Made by a program: the position numbers and the translations under genes. 64,000 nucleotides of DNA, taken from NCBI GenBank assembly GCA_903839405.1, contig CAIMCD010000008.1, positions 62,001-126,000 of the forward strand, given 5' to 3'. Origin of the DNA: an uncultured Chlorobiaceae bacterium (GTDB taxonomy: Bacteria; Bacteroidota; Chlorobiia; Chlorobiales; Chlorobiaceae). Positions 52,594 to 62,197 of the stretch are shown here, in pieces (the stretch's first letter is position 1; every line of letters starts with the position of its first letter). The notes under the pieces were generated by a model, which did no database searches, was not told the DNA's origin, and was given only the letters and a program-made list of their open reading frames with translations.

Positions 52594-55500
52594 ATGGATT
52601 TTGTTCACCTACATGCTCATACGCATTACTCAATGCAGAGCAGCCCGATTTTTCCCGCCCAACTTTTTTCCGCGGCCCTCCAGTTCGGCATGAAGAGTAT
52701 TGCCGTTACGGATTACTGCTCAATATTCAATATGCCGGAGCTTTTCAGCGAGGCGGATAGTGCCGGTATCAAGCTCATTATCGGTACCGAACTCCTGCTG
52801 CTGGAGTCGGACGGCCATCAATCCCAGCGCACGCCCACCTCTCCCTCACTGGTGCTGCTGGTGCAGAATGAGATCGGCTACCGCAACCTCTGCATTCTCC
52901 TCTCAAGGGCTACAAAAGAGGGGTTTGTGCATGGTATGCCGCATATTGAGAGCCGCCTGCTTGAGAGTTATCATGAAGGGCTTGTCTGCCTTTCCAGCTA
53001 CTCTTCAGGCCGCATCGGCCGGGCGCTTTTGGCGGGGGCAATTGAAGAGGCGGAAAGCTTTACCGGCTATTACAAGGAGATTTTTGGCGAGAACTTTTAT
53101 CTGGAGCTTCAGCGCCATCATACCCCTTTTGATGAGAAGCTGAACCAGGATACCATCGCGCTCGCGAAAAAATTTTCGGTTGAGCTGGTGGCCACCAATA
53201 ATGTCCACTATCTCCAGCGGAAAGATTCCGGCTGCTACCGGGCGATGTGTGCCAACCGAACCAAGGAGAAGCTCTCCAGCCAGAACCTTCAGGCGCTTGC
53301 CGGAAGTGACCACTACCTGAAGTCCTCTGTGGAAATGAGCCAGCTCTTCAGCGATGAACACCATGAACTGCTTAATACGCAGCTCATTGCTGAAAAATGC
53401 TCCTACAGCTTTCGCCAGAAAGAGCCTATTCTGCCGCACTTTCCGCTTCCCGAGGGGTTCAGTGGCGAGTTTGAGTATCTCCGCCACCTGACGTGGGAGG
53501 GAGCCAAAGAGAAGTATGCTGATCCGGAAGCCGATGGCATCACGGCCGAGGAGGTGAAAAGTCGTATAGAGCTTGAGCTGGGCGTTATTGAAAACATGGG
53601 GTTCAGCTCCTACTTTCTCATTGTCAGTGACCTGATTGCGGCTTCCCGCCGTCTTGGCTACTCGGTTGGGCCTGGGCGCGGATCGGCCGCCGGCAGCATT
53701 GTGGCCTACCTGACCGGAATCACCCGGATTGACCCGCTGAAGTACAAGCTGCTCTTTGAGCGGTTTTTAAATCCCGAGCGCTCATCCATGCCGGATATTG
53801 ATATTGACTTTACGCCGGTTGGCAAGCAGAAGGTTCTGGAGTACACGGTTGAAAAATATGGCACCGAGAGCGTTGCCAAGGTGATTGCCATCGGTACCCT
53901 CGGCGCCAAGGCCGCTATTCGTGATGCCGGCCGGGTGCTTGAGGTGCCGCTCTCGGTGGTGGACAAGCTTGCCAAACTGGTGCCGGTCAAGCCGGGAATC
54001 ACCCTTGAAAAGGCTCTCACGGAAAACAAGGAGCTGAAGCTTTTTGCTGAAAGCACCCCGGCGAACCGCGAGCTGATGGAGTATGCCCGTGCGCTTGAAG
54101 GGCGGGCGCGCAACGTTTCCATGCATGCTGGAGCCGTGGTCATTACCGATGGGCCGCTTGAAGAGCAGGTGCCGCTCTATGTTTCCAACAAGATCGAGAC
54201 CGAGGTGCGCAAATTCGCCGATGAGTTTGATCTTGACGAACCCGATCCGGTAGCCGGAAAAGTAGTTGCCGGCATGGAGGAGAAGCAGGTGGTGACCCAG
54301 TTTGACAAGAACTGGATTGAAACGGCCGGACTGCTTAAGATCGACTATCTCGGTCTTGAAACCTTGGCGGTGATTGATGAGACGCTCAGGATGATCAAGC
54401 GGCGCCACAATCTTGACATTGAGCTTGAAAAGGTCCCCATGAACGACCGGAAAACCTTCAGGATCTTCCAGGAGGGCAAAATGGCCGGTATTTTCCAGTT
54501 TGAGTCATCGGGCATGCAGAGCTACATGACCCGGCTGCAACCAACCCAGATCGGCGACATCATAGCCATGAGCGCACTCTACCGCCCCGGTGCTCTCAAT
54601 GCGAAAATTGACGAACGGCGTAATGCGGTTGATCTCTTTGTTGACCGCAAGCATGGCCGTGAAGCCATTGACTACATGCATCCGATGCTTGAGGAGATTT
54701 TGAAGGAGACCTATGGCGTTATTGTCTATCAGGAGCAGGTGATGCAGATCTCACAGGTGATGGGCGGATTTTCGCTTGCCAAGGCGGACAATCTTCGCAA
54801 GGCGATGGGTAAAAAGAAGCCAGAGATCATGGAGAAATACAAGGCCGACTTTGTGCAGGGCGGTGTTCGTCAGGGAGTGCACGATACGCTTGCAACAAGG
54901 GTCTTCGAGCTGATGGCCGAGTTTGCCGGTTACGGTTTCAACAAAAGCCACTCCGCCGCCTACGGGGTTCTGGCCTACTGGACCGGCTACCTGAAAGCCC
55001 ACTACACCATTGAGTTCGTGACGGCTGTTCTGAATAGTGAAATTGGCGATACCGAACGGATGAAACACCTTACCGACGAGGCCAAAAGTTTCGGCATCTC
55101 AACCCTGCCGCCCTCAATCAATAAAAGCGATGCACTTTTCTCGGTGGAAGATGTTAAAGGGCGCTCCCATATCCGGGTGGGTCTGAGTGCGATCAAGCAG
55201 GTTGGAGGAGCGGCACGCGCGGTTGTTACCTCACGGCTCCGCCGGAAACGTGATTTTGTGCACCTGTTTGATCTGGTCACCTCGGTTGACTTGCGGCTCA
55301 TGAACCGCAAGGCGCTGGAGTGCTTGATTCTCTCCGGGGCACTTGACGAGATCGACCAGCACCGGGCGCGCCTCCTCTGCAATGTGGACAAGGCGATCAA
55401 GTTTGGTCAGATGCAGAACCGCTCGGTGACGCTTGGCCAGTGCGGCTTCTTTACGGCTGAAGAGGGCTCTCTGCTTGAGGAGGAGCACTATCCCGACATG

Positions 55501-56163
55501 GATCAGTCGGAGATGATGCCTGAAGCTGAAAAGTTGCTGCACGAAAAGAAGCTGGTCGGCTTTTACCTGAGCCATCATCCGCTTTCGCCCTACCGTCGCG
55601 ACTGGGATGCTTTTGCAACGCTTCATCTTGATGCAAAGGAGGTTGCGCCGGCCAAACAGTACAAGGTGATCGGCGTCATTGTATCGGTCAAACCCTATCA
55701 GGATCGTAAAGGCAAACAGATGCTCTTTGGTACCATTGAGGACTTTACTGGCAAGGCCGATTTTACCGTTTTTGCCAGTGTTTTTGAGCAGTATGGCCAT
55801 CTGATAAAACCTGAAGAGGTGCTGATGCTTGTTGCCGAAGGGGAGGTGACGGGTGGAATCCTCAAGCTGCTTGCGAGGGAGATTGTGCCGATAAAAAAGG
55901 TAAGGAACGCTTTGGTGAAAAAAGTTATTCTCAAAGTCGATGCTGATGACCAGTTGCAGCTTGAAAAAATGGTGAGTATCAAAAAGGTCTTTGAAGAGCA
56001 CAAGGGGGGCACGCCGGTGGATTTTGAGGTCAGGGCCCAGTCGGGCGAGAATATTGAAACCATTACGCTTTTTGCCCGCAATACCCCGATTGATGCGGCC
56101 GATAGTGCCATTGAAAAGCTTGAGGAAATTCTCGGCCCTGATAATGTCCGCATTGCCGGGTAG
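52594..56163 (+). CDS. dnaE: DNA polymerase III alpha subunit
   Basis: 1189 residues. The N-terminal PHP domain begins FVHLHAHTHYSMQSS. The palm contains GPGRGSAAGSIVAYLTGITRIDP and the catalytic pair in MPDIDIDF, with the third aspartate in LLKIDYLGLETL. ALYRPGAL, GVIVYQEQVMQIS and FAGYGFNKSHSAAYG are conserved DnaE1 motifs. A helix-hairpin-helix and an OB-fold (YKVIGVIVSVKPYQDRKGKQ) lie near the C-terminus, with a tau-binding tail. It is the replicative polymerase. It lies 99 bases before trxA on the same strand with no clear terminator between. Confidence 0.97.
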   Translation: MDFVHLHAHTHYSMQSSPIFPAQLFSAALQFGMKSIAVTDYCSIFNMPELFSEADSAGIKLIIGTELLLLESDGHQSQRTPTSPSLVLLVQNEIGYRNLCILLSRATKEGFVHGMPHIESRLLESYHEGLVCLSSYSSGRIGRALLAGAIEEAESFTGYYKEIFGENFYLELQRHHTPFDEKLNQDTIALAKKFSVELVATNNVHYLQRKDSGCYRAMCANRTKEKLSSQNLQALAGSDHYLKSSVEMSQLFSDEHHELLNTQLIAEKCSYSFRQKEPILPHFPLPEGFSGEFEYLRHLTWEGAKEKYADPEADGITAEEVKSRIELELGVIENMGFSSYFLIVSDLIAASRRLGYSVGPGRGSAAGSIVAYLTGITRIDPLKYKLLFERFLNPERSSMPDIDIDFTPVGKQKVLEYTVEKYGTESVAKVIAIGTLGAKAAIRDAGRVLEVPLSVVDKLAKLVPVKPGITLEKALTENKELKLFAESTPANRELMEYARALEGRARNVSMHAGAVVITDGPLEEQVPLYVSNKIETEVRKFADEFDLDEPDPVAGKVVAGMEEKQVVTQFDKNWIETAGLLKIDYLGLETLAVIDETLRMIKRRHNLDIELEKVPMNDRKTFRIFQEGKMAGIFQFESSGMQSYMTRLQPTQIGDIIAMSALYRPGALNAKIDERRNAVDLFVDRKHGREAIDYMHPMLEEILKETYGVIVYQEQVMQISQVMGGFSLAKADNLRKAMGKKKPEIMEKYKADFVQGGVRQGVHDTLATRVFELMAEFAGYGFNKSHSAAYGVLAYWTGYLKAHYTIEFVTAVLNSEIGDTERMKHLTDEAKSFGISTLPPSINKSDALFSVEDVKGRSHIRVGLSAIKQVGGAARAVVTSRLRRKRDFVHLFDLVTSVDLRLMNRKALECLILSGALDEIDQHRARLLCNVDKAIKFGQMQNRSVTLGQCGFFTAEEGSLLEEEHYPDMDQSEMMPEAEKLLHEKKLVGFYLSHHPLSPYRRDWDAFATLHLDAKEVAPAKQYKVIGVIVSVKPYQDRKGKQMLFGTIEDFTGKADFTVFASVFEQYGHLIKPEEVLMLVAEGEVTGGILKLLAREIVPIKKVRNALVKKVILKVDADDQLQLEKMVSIKKVFEEHKGGTPVDFEVRAQSGENIETITLFARNTPIDAADSAIEKLEEILGPDNVRIAG

Positions 56164-56262
56164 AGTAGCTTTCCTCTTTTTTTTTTATTACCTTTATCAC
56201 CTGTGGGTTGTATCGTATTATGCAGTTTTAACTCTCACTAATCTAAACCAGTACATAAAACA

Positions 56263-56592
56263 ATGAGTGGAAAATATCTTGCGGCAACAGACCAGAATTT
56301 TAAAGCAGAGGTTCTTGAATCAGACAAGCTGGTGCTGGTTGATTTTTGGGCTGCCTGGTGCGGTCCGTGCATGATGCTTGGCCCGGTTATCGAAGAGCTT
56401 GCCGGTGATTACGAAGGTCGGGCTGTTATTGCCAAACTAAATGTTGACGAGAATCCCAATACGGCGGCCCAGTATGGTGTCAGAAGCATTCCTACCATGC
56501 TTCTCTTCAAAGAGGGCAAGGTTATTGACCAGATGGTTGGTGCCATGCCGAAAAACATGATCGCCAAAAAGCTTGACGAGCATATCGGCTGA
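56263..56592 (+). CDS. trxA: Thioredoxin
   Basis: 109 residues. Active site WCGPC (C33, C36) in VDFWAAWCGPCMML, with conserved P in SIPTMLLF and the K/D buried pair. It is a cytosolic dithiol reductant for ribonucleotide reductase and other targets. Thioredoxin reductase is the next gene, 99 bases on, with a hairpin between. No Shine-Dalgarno is visible. Confidence 0.97.
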   Translation: MSGKYLAATDQNFKAEVLESDKLVLVDFWAAWCGPCMMLGPVIEELAGDYEGRAVIAKLNVDENPNTAAQYGVRSIPTMLLFKEGKVIDQMVGAMPKNMIAKKLDEHIG

Positions 56593-56618
56593 TTGAGCTG
56601 AAAGCAGATACAACACGT

Positions 56619-56642
56619 TATCCCGGCACCTCTGCCGGGATA
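56619..56642 (+). terminator. Hairpin between trxA and trxB
   Basis: Perfect stem TATCCCGGC (56619-56627) / GCCGGGATA (56634-56642), 6-base loop. No T-run follows, so it may be a weak terminator or a 3'-end stabiliser of the trxA message. Confidence 0.5.
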
Positions 56643-56691
56643 CGGTTTACCCCTTCCCTTTTAACCATTTTACTATTCCTCTGCGACCATT

Positions 56692-57627
56692 ATGGAGAGT
56701 AACGTACGTGATGTCATCATTATGGGAACTGGTCCCGGCGGTTATACGGCAGCCATCTACATGGGGCGAGCAAATCTCAAGCCACTGGTTGTCGAAGGGT
56801 ATCAGCCTGGTGGTCAGCTTATGATTACGACGGAGATTGAGAATTTTCCCGGTTTTCCTGAAGGTATCCGCGGGCCGGAACTGATGGCGAAAATGCGCCA
56901 GCAGGCAGCAAAGTTTGATGCGGAGTTTCTTAGTGGCAGTGTTACCGAGGTTGATCTTTCAAGGAGCCCCTTCTGTATTACGCTTGAGGATGGCCGTGAA
57001 TTGTTTACCCGCTCACTTATTGTTGCTACCGGTGCAAATGCCAAATGGCTTGGCATTGAATCGGAAGAGCGCTACCGGGGCAAGGGGGTGTCGGCCTGCG
57101 CAACCTGTGACGGATTTTTCTTTCGTGACAGCAAGGTCTTTGTTGTTGGCGGAGGCGATACGGCTATGGAAGAGGCGCTCTATCTGACCAAATTTGCCTC
57201 TCATGTGACCCTTGTGCATCGCCGCGAAGAGTTTCGTTCGTCGAAAATCATGAGTCTCAGGGCGAGCAAAAATCCCAAAATCAGCACCATGCTGAATGAG
57301 GTGGTTGATGAAATTCTGGGTGATGGATTCAAGGTCACCGGAATCCGGCTGAAAAATGTGCAGACCGGTGAGCTGAGTGAACATCCCTGCGACGGGGTCT
57401 TTATGGCTATCGGTCACGCGCCCAATGCCGAACTTTTTCGCGGCCAGCTTGATATCGATGACTATGGCTATATCATCACCAAAAAAACTTCAACCGAGAC
57501 CAGCGTGCCGGGTGTTTTTGCCTGCGGAGATGTTCAGGACTATGTTTACCGCCAGGCCGTTACGGCGGTTGGAACAGGATGTATGGCGGCCGTTGATGCC
57601 GAGCGCTTTCTGGAATCCATCCGCTGA
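56692..57627 (+). CDS. trxB: Thioredoxin reductase
   Basis: 311 residues, low-molecular-weight type. FAD site GTGPGGYTAAIYMGRANL near the start, redox-active CATC (C136, C139), NADPH-site VVGGGDTAMEEALYL with HRREEFRSS, and the second FAD motif VPGVFACGDVQDYVYRQAVTAVGTGCMAA. HRRxxxR in the NADPH site favours NADPH over NADH. It reduces the thioredoxin encoded upstream. It converges with a Nudix gene with only 25 bases between them. Confidence 0.96.
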   Translation: MESNVRDVIIMGTGPGGYTAAIYMGRANLKPLVVEGYQPGGQLMITTEIENFPGFPEGIRGPELMAKMRQQAAKFDAEFLSGSVTEVDLSRSPFCITLEDGRELFTRSLIVATGANAKWLGIESEERYRGKGVSACATCDGFFFRDSKVFVVGGGDTAMEEALYLTKFASHVTLVHRREEFRSSKIMSLRASKNPKISTMLNEVVDEILGDGFKVTGIRLKNVQTGELSEHPCDGVFMAIGHAPNAELFRGQLDIDDYGYIITKKTSTETSVPGVFACGDVQDYVYRQAVTAVGTGCMAAVDAERFLESIR

Positions 57628-57652
57628 TGCAACCTGTGGTTTACTGGACGCA

Positions 57653-58048
57653 TCATTGCCCAAAACGGCTGAAGTAGTCCGCAATGACCTCGTTAAAGCC
57701 ATAGGCAAGCCGGGTTTGTTCTGCTTCCTCACAGGAAAACCATCGAAGCATCTGCCCTTCGTGCAGGGTAATGTTTTGCAGATCAAACCCGGCTTGTTGC
57801 ATAAAGACATGCTCCGTCCGGTCTGAAAACTCATAGACCCGGAAGAGCTGGCACCCTTCAACATTGACTTCAATCTCTTCAAGCATCTCACGCACAATGC
57901 ACTCCCGGGGAGTTTCATTGCTCTCGACATGTCCGCCCGGCAGATCCCACATGCCGGGAAAGGCGATGGTGGGGATGCTGTCACGGAGCACCAGCAAGAG
58001 CTGCTGCTGGTTGTTGAAAAAAATAATGCTCGCTCCAACGTGTCGCAT
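57653..58048 (-). CDS. Nudix hydrolase
   Basis: 131 residues from ATG 58048 (the frame extends to 58117 without a better start). The Nudix box GGHVESNETPRECIVREMLEEIEV fits GX5EX7REUXEEXGU except for the residue before the last hydrophobic. FPGMWDLPGGHVE precedes it. It hydrolyses a nucleoside diphosphate linked to some moiety; the sequence does not say which. No Shine-Dalgarno is visible. Confidence 0.85.
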   Translation of the reverse strand: MRHVGASIIFFNNQQQLLLVLRDSIPTIAFPGMWDLPGGHVESNETPRECIVREMLEEIEVNVEGCQLFRVYEFSDRTEHVFMQQAGFDLQNITLHEGQMLRWFSCEEAEQTRLAYGFNEVIADYFSRFGQ

Positions 58049-58599
58049 ACTTTTTGGCTTTGATAGTGTGTTTTCCCGGCAATCGGTCAGTAACGCTCTG
58101 AATGGACAATATGGCACTCCTTATGCATAAAAGCCAGAATAAGGCGGCTGAGCTGGAATTATCTCTCTGCAGGCTTATGCCTGGTCGGTGCGGCGTTTTT
58201 TATTTTTCGTGACTTTTGGTGATTGAGGATTTCCGTTCCATCTGATTGCCCGGGTTATTACCTGTATGCTCTTTTATTGACCAACTCTATTTCTGGCTCG
58301 CTTCAAGCATACCATATGGAAGTGGCATTTTCTTTACATCTCCTTGACAGGAGGCTTGATGAAATATTGAAATACGCCGTATCTATTTGTTATTTTAAAG
58401 CTCTGGTCAGAGCTTTTGTTCCGGAGTTCAACCATTGTTCTTTCTCTTTTTTTGTCAGGCCGTATCGGGCGATTTCCTGCTTGGGTGACTTCTGGCGCTT
58501 GGTAAATTGCTGATCAATAGTATTTTTATCGGGTTGCTTTTTGCTCGGATCGGGAAGTTATAGCCTATCTTCTGCTCATCATAAACAGGAAGGTAACAG
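58049..58599. other. 551-base region without an intact gene
   Basis: It lies between divergent genes, so promoters must be present, but none stands out. The only coding-like signal is the minus-strand open remnant at 58390-58557. A plus-strand frame at 58223-58513 is biased to Phe, Leu and Cys and has no ribosome site or family look, so it was not accepted. Confidence 0.5.
58390..58557 (-). pseudogene. Short protein-like remnant without a start codon
   Basis: 56 open codons bounded by TAA at both ends and lacking ATG, GTG or TTG. The end reads TKRQKSPKQEIARYGLTKKE and then KEQWLNSGTKALTRALK, a charged, amphipathic pattern unlike random intergenic translation. I do not recognise the family. 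It is probably the last part of a decayed gene. Confidence 0.3.
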
Positions 58600-59661
58600 G
58601 TGAGCGTTCTCGGCTTGTTTCACTATCATCGGGTGTGCAAATTTTTTTCAGGTCACATGCCATCATCCAAAAAAAATAGTACAGGCTCTCTTTTTGGATG
58701 GTGCAGTGCCTTTTTCATTGAACAGCATCATATGCTTTATAGTTATACAAAAGCCTTGACAACAGCATGGGTCTTGGCCAGTTCCAGATACAGCTCATCA
58801 GGTCTTGCCTTGCGACTTAAAAATAAATTCCGTTGGACGTTTATAGCCGCTCTCTATCCGCTTGAATCGCTGGACTGGTTTAACCACTTGAATATCAGGG
58901 AGATGAGCCCCTTTTCAGAGCAGATCCCCTATCTGGCATTTCAGCCTATGCGGGTCTTTATGTCGAACAACTGGGATATTGCAAAAAGAAAAAAAGTTAT
59001 CAAGGAGACCTACCAATACATTCTGACCCATAAAGGCGCCCTCATGGAGGCCCTGCTTCGTGCTGATGGTTTTCCGCTTGCGCACCTGCATCTGGAGGGG
59101 TATGGTGAGGTCACGATTGTACTTAGTTACGATAATAGTCTCCGAAAGGAGGGGGTATTGATGTTGTCGCTCCGAAGCGCATCGTTACGGGAACCGGTTA
59201 TTCAAATGGCATTTTCTTTTGAACAGCAGTCGAAAGCCGAGAGAATCTGTTATATCGGCTGTATCCAGGGGCGCTCCACGAAGGATGAGATTAAAATGAT
59301 GACGAAAGCCATGTACGGGCTGCGGCCAAATCTTGTCATGATCTTTATTGTCCAGGAGATTGCGCGTCTCTTTGCTCTGACGCACCTTTTCGGCGTGAGC
59401 AATGCCATTCATCCTCATCATAGCAAATATCTGATCCACTTGCCCTTCATGCATGATACGACCTTTGATTATGATGCACTCTGGACGGATATGGGTGGTG
59501 TTTCAGATTCGGACGGGTGGTTTCGCCTGCCTCTCAAGACCGAGCGAAGGAGCAGCAAGGAGATGAAGCCGAACAAGCGGGCGATGTATCACCGGCGTTA
59601 TGCCATGATGGATGAGCTCTCCCGGCAGATTGAGGCTTCTCTAATTGGCAGCGAAACGTGA
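58600..59661 (+). CDS. DUF535 (VirK/YbjX) family protein
   Basis: 353 residues from GTG 58600, with AGGAAGG eight bases upstream. The family shows in ERICYIGCIQGRSTKDEIKMMTKAMYGLRPNLVMIFIVQEIARLF, GVSNAIHPHHSKY and FDYDALWTDMGGVSDSDGWFRLPL. DUF535 members (VirK, YbjX) are linked in enterobacteria to virulence-factor export and resistance to antimicrobial peptides, without a known reaction. No signal peptide is evident. It is followed by an Nramp relative after 90 bases on the same strand. Confidence 0.85.
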   Translation: MSVLGLFHYHRVCKFFSGHMPSSKKNSTGSLFGWCSAFFIEQHHMLYSYTKALTTAWVLASSRYSSSGLALRLKNKFRWTFIAALYPLESLDWFNHLNIREMSPFSEQIPYLAFQPMRVFMSNNWDIAKRKKVIKETYQYILTHKGALMEALLRADGFPLAHLHLEGYGEVTIVLSYDNSLRKEGVLMLSLRSASLREPVIQMAFSFEQQSKAERICYIGCIQGRSTKDEIKMMTKAMYGLRPNLVMIFIVQEIARLFALTHLFGVSNAIHPHHSKYLIHLPFMHDTTFDYDALWTDMGGVSDSDGWFRLPLKTERRSSKEMKPNKRAMYHRRYAMMDELSRQIEASLIGSET

Positions 59662-59751
59662 CACTGAAGAGAGGCTTGTGCAGGTTCCGGAGTGGCTAGT
59701 AACATCGTAGAATAGAGTAGTACCCTCTTAATGCTCCTGAACAGATAGATC

Positions 59752-61023
59752 ATGGCACTCCCTGCAGGCGGTAAAAAGGTAAATAAAGTCAAACGGTTTT
59801 TTGGAATTATCGGTCCCGGTCTTATTACCGGAGCAAGTGACGATGATCCTTCAGGTATTGTAACCTACACCCAGGCCGGCTCAGCCTTTAACTATCAATT
59901 GCTGTGGAGCGCTCTGGTTACCTATCCCCTGATGGTCTCTATTCAGGAGATGTGTGCCCGTATCGGACTGGTTACCGACAGGGGACTTACCAGTATCATC
60001 AAAGAGCACTATTCCAGAACAACGCTTTATGTCATTTTGGTTATAAGCTTTATCTCCATTACGCTCAATATTGGTGCTGATATCGCGGCAATGGGCGCGG
60101 TTGGCAATCTTTTGTTTCCTTCCATCAAGCCCTTCTTTTTTTCAATATTTTTTACCCTTCTGATTTTTTACAGTGTGATCTTCTGGTCATACCACAAAAT
60201 TGCGCTTATCCTGAAGTGGTTGTGTGCAAGCCTCCTGGGCTATATAGCCATACCTTTTATTGTGCATGTGCCCTGGATGAGAGTTTTGAGAGATACCTTT
60301 CTGCCGGACATCATCATCAATAAAGAGTATCTGATGATGTTTGTCGGTATACTTGGCACGACCATCTCCCCCTATCTCTTTTTCTGGCAGGCCTCAATGG
60401 AGGTTGAAGATCGGGCTGAAAAACATCTGTTTATCGGAAAAAAATCCATCAGTAATATGGAGACCGATATTAATGTCGGTATGCTTTTTTCTAATATCTG
60501 CTTTTACTTCATAGTTTTATCCGCTGGTTCCGTATTGTTTGGCGCGGGCGTGCGCCATATTGATACGGTTGAAGAGGCCGCCCGTGCTTTACGACCGCTT
60601 GCGGGTGAATATGCCTATTTTTTGTTTGCATTGGGCGTGATTGGTACAGGGTTTCTTGCGCTTCCGGTGCTCGCCGGAGCAATAAGTTATATGGTTTCTG
60701 AAACGTTTGGATGGAACGAAGGGCTGGCAAAAAAATATTATGAGGCGCCGGGATTTTATCTGGTCATTGCGATTTCACTCCTTCTTGGACTGCTGATTCA
60801 TTTTCTGGGCATCAGCCCGGTTCATGCTCTTATTTATACGGCCGTTTTGTATGGCGTAACGGCACCGGTGCTTATTGGATTCATCCTGCATATTTGCAAC
60901 AATAAAACGATCATGGGGAAGTATACCAACGGGTTGTGGTCGAATATTTTTGGTGTTGCAACCTTTATTGTCATGACCATCTCGGCACTCTTGTTGCTCT
61001 GGTTTACGGTTTATGGCACGTGA
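59752..61023 (+). CDS. Nramp-family metal ion transporter, atypical metal site
   Basis: 423 residues, about eleven membrane helices. The helix 1 motif is DDDPSGIVTYTQAG (D32-P-S-G) where classical Nramps have DPGN. In helix 6 the metal-coordinating methionine of the MPH motif is replaced: TTISPYLFFWQ (S206-P-Y). This matches the divergent Nramp-related branch, some of which carry Mg2+ (NRMT) instead of Mn2+/Fe2+. The remaining layout (GADIAAMGAVGNLL, FALGVIGTGFLALPVLAGA) is normal. Cargo is therefore uncertain. It ends 40 bases from a convergent gene. Confidence 0.85.
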   Translation: MALPAGGKKVNKVKRFFGIIGPGLITGASDDDPSGIVTYTQAGSAFNYQLLWSALVTYPLMVSIQEMCARIGLVTDRGLTSIIKEHYSRTTLYVILVISFISITLNIGADIAAMGAVGNLLFPSIKPFFFSIFFTLLIFYSVIFWSYHKIALILKWLCASLLGYIAIPFIVHVPWMRVLRDTFLPDIIINKEYLMMFVGILGTTISPYLFFWQASMEVEDRAEKHLFIGKKSISNMETDINVGMLFSNICFYFIVLSAGSVLFGAGVRHIDTVEEAARALRPLAGEYAYFLFALGVIGTGFLALPVLAGAISYMVSETFGWNEGLAKKYYEAPGFYLVIAISLLLGLLIHFLGISPVHALIYTAVLYGVTAPVLIGFILHICNNKTIMGKYTNGLWSNIFGVATFIVMTISALLLLWFTVYGT

Positions 61024-61063
61024 TTGCAGGGATGGTTTTGCCCAAAAGATCAATCGGCCGATC

Positions 61064-62092
61064 TTACGGTATGAGCGTGACCTTCAGGAGCAGGGGGAGG
61101 TGGTCGGAGTATCCGCCCCGGTATTTTCCGTTTTCATAGGTAGGCCAAGGCTTTTTGTGGGAGGGGTCGAGCAGGGGCGAAAAGGCGAAACAGCGGAAAC
61201 CATTTTCGGGCAGTGAAAGCCCTTTGTGGTCGAGCATGCCGGATGAGAGCAGAATCTGGTCAAACCGTTGCCAGCGGTTCTTGTAGAAGTAGCTTCCGAT
61301 GCCTTTATAGCCGCTCCAGCAGTTGAAGAGCACTGCTTTGCCGTTTGCTTTGACTTTTGCCCGCTCAACGGTTGAACCAAGCACCGTTTGTATGGAGCGA
61401 TTGCCGGGTTCGTCATTGAAGTCTCCCATGAGGATGATATCGGCCTTCGGGTTCCCTAGAAGCAGGCTGTCGAGAATGTGGCGCGCAACCTGTGCTGCGG
61501 CCATGCGTTTTGGTTCGCTCCACTCGGTGTCAAAGGAGCGTGAGGGCCAGTGGTTCAGCAGAACATGAAACCCTTTTCCTTCGGCTGAGAATCCGGCAAC
61601 AATAATATCCCGTGTTGGCTTCTCCTGAAGGGGAACCCGGTAGGCTTTTGATGCTCCGGCCTGCAGCGCCTGGGGATTCCAGGCAAGGCCGATATCAATC
61701 CCTCTCGGGTCGGCCGATTCGTAATAGATGCTCTTGTAGCTGATGCCCGCAACACCGGCAAGCGTTTTCTGAAAGAGAGGCCGGTTTTCTACCTCGGCAA
61801 AGGCGAGGAGGTCGGGATATTTCCGGTAGTGCGGGTGAGCCTTCACGGCCGAGAGGAGGTGGCGGATGCGCATCTGTTTGAGCAGCAGTTTTTTTTCTGT
61901 CCAGTGCAGCCGGCCGTTCGGCGTGAACTCATCGTCATCGGTAGTGGGGTCGTTCTGGCAGTCGAAAAGATTTTCAACATTCCACCACATCATTACCAGT
62001 GTGTGCTCCGGCTCGGCTTTGCCCCATAAAGGGGCGTAAGTCAAGCTCAGAAGAGAGAAAAAGAGAAAAACTCCACAGAGCAATTTTCGCAT
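61064..62092 (-). CDS. Secreted endonuclease/exonuclease/phosphatase family protein
   Basis: 342 residues from ATG 62092, which has AGAAAGG upstream and opens on a signal peptide (MRKLLCGVFLFFSLLSLTYA). The EEP metal and catalytic residues appear in MMWWNVENLFD, LLAFAEVEN, LLNHWPSRS, ILMGDFNDEPGN and SDHLPLLLKV. The family hydrolyses phosphodiester or phosphomonoester bonds with Mg2+. Export suggests periplasmic scavenging of phosphate from nucleic acid or phospholipid heads. The substrate is open. Confidence 0.9.
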   Translation of the reverse strand: MRKLLCGVFLFFSLLSLTYAPLWGKAEPEHTLVMMWWNVENLFDCQNDPTTDDDEFTPNGRLHWTEKKLLLKQMRIRHLLSAVKAHPHYRKYPDLLAFAEVENRPLFQKTLAGVAGISYKSIYYESADPRGIDIGLAWNPQALQAGASKAYRVPLQEKPTRDIIVAGFSAEGKGFHVLLNHWPSRSFDTEWSEPKRMAAAQVARHILDSLLLGNPKADIILMGDFNDEPGNRSIQTVLGSTVERAKVKANGKAVLFNCWSGYKGIGSYFYKNRWQRFDQILLSSGMLDHKGLSLPENGFRCFAFSPLLDPSHKKPWPTYENGKYRGGYSDHLPLLLKVTLIP

Positions 62093-62197
62093 GACCCTTT
62101 CTCGGTAATTTTTTTTCTTTACCATAATGATTATGTAACTTAATCGGGATTTTCAAGCTATCAAGTCTTTTCTTATCCAACGATCCAAAGTGCCAGT

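Noticed and set aside
58223..58513. 96-codon plus-strand frame before the DUF535 gene
   Set aside because: Phe/Leu/Cys-biased, no ribosome site, no family features.
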